The notes under the pieces are model-generated. The model was not told where the DNA came from, did not search any database, and was given only the letters and a program-made list of their open reading frames with translations. Of a stretch of DNA of 64,000 nt, positions 37,673-46,700 are shown piece by piece (position 1 is the stretch's first letter; every line of letters starts with the position of its first letter). Both the position numbers and the translations under genes were made by a program. The stretch spans positions 2,790,001 through 2,854,000 of the forward strand of contig NC_015177.1 in NCBI RefSeq assembly GCF_000190735.1, written 5' to 3'. Origin of the DNA: Pseudopedobacter saltans DSM 12145 (GTDB lineage Bacteria; Bacteroidota; Bacteroidia; Sphingobacteriales; Sphingobacteriaceae).

Positions 37673-39283
37673 TTATGTTAAAGCGTAAGCGATATCAAAA
37701 AGTACAGCATCGCTATTATCTTGTTTTCCGTTTAATAAACGGATGTCCTTAAAAGTGTAGACATTAGAGCCTGGTAAAATCACCTTATTGGAGAAATCCT
37801 GTATACCCTTAAAGGTCATCTCTCCTAATTCGCTCCCTATCCTACTCAATAGGCTTTCGGTATAAGCCATTTGTACACCGGCAATTGCAGCAAAAAAGTC
37901 TGAAATTCCAGACCATAGCCTATCAAGCCCATGTTTATATTCTGGGCCATCCGAGTCTCTTCCGACCAACGGAGCTTCATATAGGGGTTCTATTTCTATT
38001 TTACCTTCGCTAGATGCCCTCAACCTAATCTTCAATGTTCCTTCTTTTCCCTTCTTCTTGTTAATTTCATATTTTCCATTTGTAGAGAATTTCTGGTTTA
38101 CGCCTACTGTTCCTATCAGTGCTGATTTTTCTTCATGAACATTACCAGAAACCTTGATAATATAGTCTATAGAAATACATTTACTTTCCTTTACATCTCT
38201 TATCCCATCCTTTTCTAAGCTAAAATCCATACTGGCGCCCCCCTTACTACATTTAAAAACTACCTTACTTTCGGATCTGCTGTCACTGTCATAATATCCA
38301 GAATCCTCAAAAGATTCTTTAAAGGCCTCAGTTACCTTTGCCGTAATGGTGTCTAAATAATTGTTTTTAAAGGTTTGAAAATCTATTGCAATGACACCAC
38401 TAGCGGTAGTTGTTTTGTCTGAGGCTGATTCTACGAGACTCTTATCTATCCGCCCACCCTGAGGTGCTTCTGGAAATTGGTGATGATCTGTCAGCAGCAG
38501 AAAATTAAATGCCGATTCACGTACATTATTGCTATACGATATGGAAAAAGATGCTCCGGTGGGATATAGTAAAGCTTTATCTCTTTCTATTAGTTTTTTC
38601 TTTCTAACAGTATAGCCTAATATATAGGGATTATCTTTATTGCTTCCCAGACTTTTAAAATAGTTAGCTAATGCTATTTGTAAATAGGTAAGCTTTGAGA
38701 TACCCTTAGGTAAAAGACTATCTTTGACACTATATTGATTAACGTCAGCCCGCTGAAAATCCAGAAATATAGAATCTATTAAAAAATCATTGTCATTAAA
38801 ACCTTCTTCCCTAAGTTTTTCTTCAGATTTCTCATCCAGCATATACATATCTTTACTGGTGATCCTTAATTTGGAAACAGGGACCCTAAATGCATACTCC
38901 ATTCCCGCCAAATCACATTTATTCATGTTTCCATTTTTGAAATAGCAGAATTCACCTTCCTTTATAATTATTTTGAATAGAAGTTCTGTATGACTGTCTT
39001 TGAAAAAGGTTACCTTAAATCCCGCTACAGTAACGTCCATTAAGATATCGTAATTTGCATAATCTGTTATCCTGGTCTCGTCTTTTTGATTGAGCCAGGC
39101 TTGCCGGGTGATTTCAAAATTACTGCCTGTATTAGCGATATACTCGCCGTCTAGATTGCTTAAAAAGTGCCATCGGTCTGAAACACGCTTTTGTTTTAAA
39201 AGCTGGTTGAATTCATAACTAACTTTACTGTCAGATAATGCCAGAACCATATCGTACTGGCCCAAATTCATATTATTCCCCAT
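37673..39283 (-). CDS. Hypothetical protein, possibly P47/OrfX (TULIP)-like, 536 aa
   Basis: First gene of the three-gene operon. It opens MGNNMNLGQYDMVLALSDSK, is mostly alternating beta strands without signal peptide or membrane segment, and ends LPGSNVYTFKDIRLLNGKQD and VLFDIAYALT. That opening and the PGxxxYTFKD ending resemble P47/OrfX-type lipid-binding-fold (TULIP) proteins of botulinum-type loci and their relatives in other bacteria and fungi. The similarity is recalled by eye and is weak. If right, the product may bind a lipid or form part of a toxin-like complex with its two neighbours. ATG at 39271 is an alternative start. Confidence 0.7.
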   Translation of the reverse strand: MGNNMNLGQYDMVLALSDSKVSYEFNQLLKQKRVSDRWHFLSNLDGEYIANTGSNFEITRQAWLNQKDETRITDYANYDILMDVTVAGFKVTFFKDSHTELLFKIIIKEGEFCYFKNGNMNKCDLAGMEYAFRVPVSKLRITSKDMYMLDEKSEEKLREEGFNDNDFLIDSIFLDFQRADVNQYSVKDSLLPKGISKLTYLQIALANYFKSLGSNKDNPYILGYTVRKKKLIERDKALLYPTGASFSISYSNNVRESAFNFLLLTDHHQFPEAPQGGRIDKSLVESASDKTTTASGVIAIDFQTFKNNYLDTITAKVTEAFKESFEDSGYYDSDSRSESKVVFKCSKGGASMDFSLEKDGIRDVKESKCISIDYIIKVSGNVHEEKSALIGTVGVNQKFSTNGKYEINKKKGKEGTLKIRLRASSEGKIEIEPLYEAPLVGRDSDGPEYKHGLDRLWSGISDFFAAIAGVQMAYTESLLSRIGSELGEMTFKGIQDFSNKVILPGSNVYTFKDIRLLNGKQDNSDAVLFDIAYALT

Positions 39284-39353
39284 TTAATATCTTCTAACTT
39301 TTTAATAGATTAATTAACAAAACGAATATATTAAAGGAAAAAACCATCTGATA

Positions 39354-39370
39354 TAGACCCTTAGGTTCTA
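39354..39370. promoter_or_regulatory. Near-palindromic motif, site 2
   Basis: TAGACCCTTAGGTTCTA is palindromic at 7 of 8 pairs around a central T. Its complement contains CCTAAGGGTCT, identical to site 1 (31369-31379). It lies 71-87 bases upstream of the 536-residue gene. Confidence 0.45.
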
Positions 39371-39622
39371 TTTAACGACGGCTTTCATGAAATTGACAAG
39401 AAAAATTCTAGAAGTGAGTTATCTTACTTTCAACTATATACTATAAAGTAACTGGACTGACTTAATCCATCGCGATCAATAAGATATATGACAACTCTTA
39501 ACACAGGCTAATGCGTAAGAACAAGTTTAAAGAACAAGGAACAAAGATCAATGTTGCCACTCAGATATCAATCAGAACATTCAACTAATGGTTCAATGAA
39601 CTGAGTGTAATGAACAACGCTA

Positions 39623-39697
39623 AAAGACCAAGGAACAAAGACCTATGCCAACATTTTTTTTTGAAGGACATAGATTCAAACTTCGGTCCCTGGTCTT
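39623..39697 (-). terminator. Imperfect stem-loop after module 3
   Basis: AAAGACCAAGGAACAAAG (39623-39640) and CTTCGGTCCCTGGTCTT (39681-39697) pair imperfectly just past the PorP-3 stop. Part of a dispersed repeat also found at 48981-49070, so a terminator role is only probable. Confidence 0.4.
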
Positions 39698-39710
39698 CCG
39701 ACTTTATGAA

Positions 39711-40589
39711 CTAGTACGCCATCTTCCCAAATCTATACCCCACTACCACATCAAATATGCCTCCGCTAAAACCTCTTAAATGTAATGGTTCAGAATTATA
39801 CAAAGCAGAAACAAACAGTCCACTTCTGTCCAGATAGCCCATGCCCCCTGTAAAGCTCCGGTTGCTATGGTACATGGTGTAGAAACGTAACTGATCCGCA
39901 TTCCATTCCGCTGCAACATCCCACTGGTTTTCATAGTTCTTTATCCCTCGATAGGCAAACATGGGCTTTACCCCAAAGCTTCCATCAAACCTGATCTTGT
40001 AGCTCAATGAACTGTAGAATGTAGCGTAATCTACTGTTGAAATACGACTGTAGCGTTTCTCGTTCAGACTCAGGTAGCTGAACTGTGCCTCTATATCTTT
40101 ATACTGATAGGTTATACCCAGGTTCCCATCGAGATAGTTTTCCCGATCGTTGTATTTTGCCAATTCAGTATCGCTGATACCGCTGGATGTCGCCCGGCCA
40201 TAATCCAAGCGGTCCTGAGACCAGCTTATTGATACACCAAAGCGTAACGCATGATCTTCTGAAAATGGCACTTTGTACGAAAAGCTTCCCATCGCTTGCG
40301 TCTTTCCAATAAGTCCCGCTTTATCATTGATAATATTTATTCCAAAGGACGCCTTACTGTTCACTGGCAGACTCCCCGAGATGGAGGATAATACCGGTGC
40401 TCCATCTATTTTATTCCACTGGTTGGAATAGTTAACAAACACCTCTGGTCTGCCATGATTGCCTGCCATTGCAGGGTTTACCAGGTATTCATTCTGGAAG
40501 TACTGACTTTTTAAGGGGTTCAACTGTGCTTTTGCCGCACCCCCTCCTATAGCTGTCAGTAATAATATTATGAGTATGTATCTTTTCAT
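39711..40589 (-). CDS. PorP/SprF-family type IX secretion membrane protein, copy 3
   Basis: A 292-residue paralog with the same signature LNPLKSQYFQNEYLVNPAMA and NQWNKIDGAP. It differs from copies 1 and 2 at many sites (SSISGSLPVNSKASFGINII, SLNEKRYSRIST, SEPLHLRGFSGG). It is the expected partner of protein C (40709-47386), whose sorting domain is also diverged from those of A and B. The DNA of the first ~40 codons and the leader remains close to copy 1. It should be an outer-membrane barrel-like component acting with the T9SS core, which is encoded elsewhere. Confidence 0.9.
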   Translation of the reverse strand: MKRYILIILLLTAIGGGAAKAQLNPLKSQYFQNEYLVNPAMAGNHGRPEVFVNYSNQWNKIDGAPVLSSISGSLPVNSKASFGINIINDKAGLIGKTQAMGSFSYKVPFSEDHALRFGVSISWSQDRLDYGRATSSGISDTELAKYNDRENYLDGNLGITYQYKDIEAQFSYLSLNEKRYSRISTVDYATFYSSLSYKIRFDGSFGVKPMFAYRGIKNYENQWDVAAEWNADQLRFYTMYHSNRSFTGGMGYLDRSGLFVSALYNSEPLHLRGFSGGIFDVVVGYRFGKMAY

Positions 40590-40640
40590 TCTTGTTGGTC
40601 GTTATTCGTTGTTGGTTGGTCGTTTTTCGATGAATGAAAG

Positions 40641-40688
40641 AAGCTCAGGCATCCGTCTCCGGTCGTCCCTTCCCGGATACCTGAACTT
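40641..40688 (-). promoter_or_regulatory. Intercistronic hairpin, module 3
   Basis: Arms at 40641-40655 (AAGCTCAGGCATCCG) and 40674-40688. Two substitutions relative to modules 1 and 2 become G.U pairs in the minus-strand RNA but would be A.C mismatches on the plus strand. This supports a role as minus-strand RNA. Confidence 0.7.
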
Positions 40689-40708
40689 TCTATTTCACTC
40701 TCTCAACT

Positions 40709-43700
40709 TTATTTATTACTTACTATCGTTATAAATCCTCTGGTCATCTTTCTTTGCGGTTGATTATCGTCAAAATGGATTGTATAAAAATATGTACCCG
40801 GAGCTAACGGCAAGCCATTCAATGTTCCATTCCATTCATTTTGATAATTTCTCACCTTGTATATAATCTTTCCTGATCTGTCTACTATAGTCAGGGTATG
40901 GTTCGGATAGGCATCTATATTCTTGATTACCCAATTATCGTTCACGCCATCTCCATTTGGTGTAATGAAATTCTCTGCTTCTACAGCAATATAATCCTCT
41001 TTCACTTCCAGGGTGATGGTTGAAATACTCTCACATCCATTGGCATTCCTTACCAATACTGTATAGGTAGTGGTCTCCATTGGACGGACCGTTAACACAG
41101 CGCTGTTCTGACCGCTGATGATACCGTTTGCTGTCGTCCAGCTGTAGCTTGTACCGTTGTTGCTGCTTACGGTAAGTACCGCTGTTTCTCCTTTACTGAT
41201 ACTGGTTCCTTTGTCACTCACTATCGTGTTTATTGGTAGCGGGTTCACCGTCAAGGTTCCTTTTACATAGCTGAAATCATAGTTAGCCGATACGCCTCCC
41301 GATGGTACCAGTTCGTAATTACCCGCAACGCTACCTGTATTGGCCATGGTGCTTACCGTTGGCCTGCTCGTCAGGCTGTTTTCATTGTCACTGTATTTAA
41401 ATCCGCTGTAGCTTACGCTGAATGCCGGGTTATTTGTTCCGTAGCAGCGCGAGCTATTGTTCGCCGCAACGGTTAACAATGCCTTATTGATCACCAGGTT
41501 TGCCGGCTGGTAGCTCAGGTTATAGTTATTACTTAAGGCAACTGTTCCCTGTTTGATCGCATAGCTGCCTGCATTCTGTCCGTTATCGCGTTGCAGCGCA
41601 CCTGTAAAGGTATCTCCGTTCACCAGGTTGCCTGTAGTGATCTGGTAGGTCAGCGCAGGATCGTTATCGCCATAGATCTTAGCTTTCGCATCTGCCTTGA
41701 TGGTGACCGGACGGGCTGTTACCGTTAATGCCGCTGCGTTGCCTGCTGCCTGCTCTAAGGTATAGTTCTGTGCGCTTAAGCCGCTGCCAGTTATCGCATA
41801 GCTGCCGATACCGCTGGCGTTGCTGGCCGCTGTGCTAAAGCTCAGGGTTCCCGTAGTGGCATTGGCCTGGGTATCCCCTGTTACGAAACCGGTTACCGTT
41901 CCTGTTAATAATGGGTTTGCATCTCCATATACTTTTGTTACCGGCGAGGCTACATAGCTGAGTTTAGCCGGGGTAACGTTAGCTGTTGTAGCTGCAGTAT
42001 TATTGAATGTGTAGTTCACTGCGTCCGATCCGCTGATACTGATACCGCTTACACTTACCGCTTTGTTTGCTCCTACATTCTTATTATCAAACGTGGCAGC
42101 TGTATTTGCCAGAGTCAGTACATCGCCTGTTACACGGTTATCGCTTAAACTTACCGTTGCATTCGTATTTCCGTCATACACCTTATCTGTTGCCGTTGCG
42201 CTAATGGTTAAGGCTTTTGCCGTGATGTTCGCTGTTGTTGATGCCTCGGTATTGAAAGTATAATTTGCTGCATCTGCTCCGCTGATACTGATACCGCTTA
42301 TGCTTACCGGCTTATTGTTGCCTATATTCTTGTTGTTGAACGTTGCCGTTGTATGGGCTAAAGTCAGTACATCTCCGCTTACACGGTTATCGCTTAAGCT
42401 TACAGTAGCATTCGTATTTCCATCGTAAATCTTGTTGTTGGCTGTAGCCGTAACCGTTAAGGCTTTTGCTGTGATGCTGGCCGTAGCTGAAGCGGTAGTA
42501 TTAAAGGTATAGTTAATTGCATCTGCGCCCGTTACGCTGATACCGCTTACGCTTACCGCTTTGTTGGTTCCTACGTTCTTGTTGTTGAATGCTGCATTGG
42601 TATGGGCTAAAGTCAGTACATCGCCTGTTACACGGTTATCGCTTAAGCTTACCGTTGCATTCGTATTTCCGTCATACACCTTATCTGTTGCCGTTGCTGT
42701 AATGGTTAAGGATTTCTCCGTGATGCTGGCTGTTGCTGATGCTGTGCTATTGAAGGTATAATTACCTGCATCTGCTCCGCTGATGCTGATACCGCTTACG
42801 CTTACCGCTTTGTTGGTTCCTACGTTCTTGTTGTTGAATGTTGCATTAGTATGGGCTAAAGTCAGTACATCATCTGTTACACGGTTATCACTTAAGCTTA
42901 CCGTTGCATTCGTATTTCCGTCATACACCTTATCTGTTGCCGTTGCTGTAATGGTTAAGGATTTCTCCGTGATGCTGGCTGTCGTTGATGCTGTGCTATT
43001 GAAAGTATAATTTGCTGCGTCCGCTCCGCTGATGCTGATACCGCTTATGCTTACCGCTTTGTTGGTTCCTACGTTCTTGTTGTCAAACGTTGCGGTGGTA
43101 TTTGACAAAGTCAGTATATCGCCTGTTACACGGTTATCGCCTAAGCTTACCGTGGCATTCGTATTTCCGTCATACACCTTATCTGTTGCCGTTGCGCTAA
43201 TGGTTAAGGATTTCTCCGTGATGCTGGCTGTCGTTGATGCTGTGCTATTGAAGGTATAATTACCTGCATCTGCTCCGCTTATGCTGATACCGCTTATGCT
43301 TACCGCTTTGTTGGTTCCTACGTTCTTATTGTCAAACGTTGCCGTTGTATGGGCTAAAGTCAGTATATCGCCTGTTACACGGTTATCGCCTAAGCTTACC
43401 GTGGCATTCGTATTTCCGTCATACACCTTATCTGTTGCCGTTGCGCTAATGGTTAAGGATTTCTCCGTGATGCTGGCTGTCGTTGATGCTGTGCTATTGA
43501 AGGTATAATTACCTGCATCTGTTCCGCTGATGCTGATACCGCTTACGCTTACCGCTTTGTTGGTTCCTACGTTCTTATTGTCAAACGTTGCGGTGGTATT
43601 TGACAAAGTCAGTACATCTCCGTTTACACGGTCATCGCTTAAGCTTACCGTGGCATTGGCATTTCCGTCATACACCTTATCTGTTGCCGTTGCTGTAATG

Positions 43701-46700
43701 GTTAAGGATTTCTCCGTGATGATGGCTGTCGTTGATGTTGTGGTGTTGAAAGTATAATTACCTGCATCTGTTCCGCTGATGCTGATACCGCTTACGCTTA
43801 CCGCTTTGTTGGTTCCTACGTTCTTATTGTCAAACGTTGCCATTGTATGGGCTAAAGTCAGTACATCATCTGTTACACGGTTATCGCTTAATGTTACAAT
43901 TGCATTGGCATTCCCATCGTAAATTTTGTTGTTGGCTGTAGCCGTAACCGTTAAGGCTTTTTTGCTTACGGTTAAAACCTGTACTTCATCGGCGGCAGCT
44001 TTGTAAAAGTCATTTCCTGCCTGACTGGCGGTGATGTTAGCGGTTCCGGCTCCCACGATATGTATTTTACCGGCAACTATGGTTGCTACCGCTGGGTTAT
44101 CAGAATTGTAACTGATGGTTAAGCCCGACGTTGTTGTGGCTCCTGCATCAAAATCTGCATCGCCGTAGGTTTTGTTCGTAAATGCATTAAAATTAATGAT
44201 TTGTGATGCTTTAGGAACAGCCGTTACTTCTGTACTGTAAGTACTTTCATTATCTGCCTGATCTACTGCTGTTATACGGTAATAATAGGTAGTTCCGTTA
44301 TCCAAACCACTATGAGTATAAGTTGTTAATGGAGGTATCACAGTTTGTAATAACACTGTAGCATTGCTTGTTGTACCTCCATAAACCTTATAACCTACCA
44401 GGTCATTTTCTATGTTAGCGCCCCAGTTCAATTCATTTTGTTGATGTCCTGCTGCTACCGTAAGGTTAGCTGGTGCCGCAGGAGGTGCATCAATAAATAT
44501 AGTTTTGGTAATACTACATAAATTCTGATCGGTAATCGTTACCGTATAATTACCTTCGGAAAGACCTGTTGCTGTTGCTCCCGTACCTCCTAAAGGTGAC
44601 CATGAATAAGTGTAAAGTCCTGTTCCTCCAGAAGGCGTTACAGTCGCTGTACCGTTAGAACCTCCATTATTGCTTACATCTGTTTTCGATATAGTTGCAT
44701 CAAGTGCTGTTGGTTGCGTAATGGTAAATGTTTTGGTTCCTATACATCCATTAGCATCGGTAACCGTTACGGTATAGGTACCTGCAGATAAGCCAGTTGC
44801 TGTGGCTGCTGTTCCTCCACTTGGTGCCCAACTGTATGTATAACCCGGCGTTCCACCTGTAGGGTATACAGTAGCGCTACCATTAGATCCTCCATTACAG
44901 CTTACGTCTGTCTTGCTTCCCGCTGTAGTATTTAGAGCTGTGGGCTGTGTAATGGTAAATGATTTGGTTCCTATACATCCATTAGCATCGGTAACCGTTA
45001 CGGTATAGGTACCTGCAGATAAGCCCGTTGCTGTGGCTGCTGTTCCTCCACTTGGTGCCCAACTGTATGTATAACCCGGTGTACCCCCTGTTGGCGATAC
45101 TGTGGCAGTCCCGTTAGAGGCTCCATTACAGCTTACATCTGTCTTGCTTCCCGCTGTCGTATTTAGAGCTGTGGGCTGTGTAATGGTAAATGTTTTGGTG
45201 CCCGTACATCCATTAGCATCGGTAACCGTTACGGTATAGGTACCTGCTGATAAGCCCGTTGCTGTGGCTGCTGTTCCTCCACTTGGTGCCCAACTGTATG
45301 TATAACCCGGCGTCCCCCCTGTTGGCGATACTGTGGCAGTACCATTAGAGCCTCCGTTACAGCTTACATCTGTCTTAGACCCAGCTGTAGTATTTAGAGC
45401 TGTGGGCTGTGTAATCGTAAACGATTTGGTGCCCATACAACCGTTAGCGTCCGTTACTGTTACCGTATAGGTACCTGCAGATAAGCCCGTTGCTGTGGCT
45501 GCTGTTCCTCCTCGTGGCGCCCAACTGTATGTATAACCCGGCGTTCCGCCTGTAGGAGATACCGTAGCGGTACCATTAGAACCGCCATTACAACTTACAT
45601 CCGTCTTGCTTCCCGCTGTCGTGTTAAGAGCTGTGGGCTGCGTAATGGTAAATGTTTTGGTGCCCGTACATCCATTAGCGTCCGTTACTGTTACTGTATA
45701 GGTACCTGCAGATAAGCCCGTTGCTGTGGCTGCTGTTCCTCCACTTGGTGCCCAACTGTATGTATAACTCGGTGTACCCCCTGTAGGGGATACTGTGGCG
45801 GTACCATTAGATCCTCCATTACAGCTTACATCTGTCTTTGATCCTGCTGTAGTATTTAGAGCTGTGGGCTGTGTAATGGTAAATGATTTGGTGCCTGTAC
45901 ATCCATTAGCGTCCGTTACTGTTACTGTATAAGTACCTACAGATAAGCCCGTTGCTGTGGCTGCTGTTCCTCCTCGTGGCGCCCAACTGTATGTATAACC
46001 CGGAGTTCCGCCTGTAGGAGATACCGTAGCGGTACCATTAGAACCGCCATTACAACTTACATCCGTCTTGCTTCCCGCTGTCGTGTTAAGAGCTGTGGGC
46101 TGCGTAATAGTAATACTTCTTGTAATCTGGCAATTATTAGCATCGGTAATGGTACAGGTATAAGTTCCTACCGCCAATCCAGATGCCGTAGCAGCCGTTC
46201 CTCCACTCGGTGCCCAACTGTAAGTATAACCGGATGTACCTCCTGTTGGAACTACCGTAGCAGTTCCGTTAGACGCTCCGTTACAGCTTACGTCAGTTTT
46301 TGTGATAGTCGCATCCAAAGCCGAGGCAGGTTGATTTATAGTAAAACTTTTTTGTATCTGGCAATTAATAGCATCAGTAATAGTACAGGTATAGGTCCCT
46401 GCGGTAAGGCCAGTTGCTATTGAGCTTGTGCCACCACTGGGTGACCAGCTGTAGGTGTAAGAACCTATCCCGCCTGTTGGTGAAACTGCTGCTGAACCAG
46501 TAGCGTTACCGTAACAAAGCACATCATTTTTAGCAGTACTCGCCGTCATGTTCGAGATGCTTAATGTCGCATTATTTGAATTACTGAAACAAGAACTACT
46601 ACCATTCATAGCCTTGCAACGATACTGGTAACCACTCATTGTCGCCGTAGCCCCAGTAATAGTAAGCGTATTAGTAGTAGCATTAGAATATACGCCTCCA

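Larger units (their letters stand above)
39284..39710. other. Gap between the island operon and module 3, with motif and dispersed repeats
   Basis: It holds the second near-palindrome (39354-39370), a one-mismatch -7 element for the minus operon (TCGTTTTG, plus 39318-39325), and degenerate direct repeats built on AGAACAAGGAACAAAG (39508-39640). No gene was seen. Confidence 0.6.

Noticed and set aside
42063-43757. Series of similar plus-strand open frames of 66-75 codons
   Set aside because: They recur with the 249-base coding repeat on the opposite strand and are shadows of it.
41986-43978. Possible CRISPR or satellite array because of regular 249-base repeats
   Set aside because: The repeats are in frame, translate to YDG domains and have no unique spacers.
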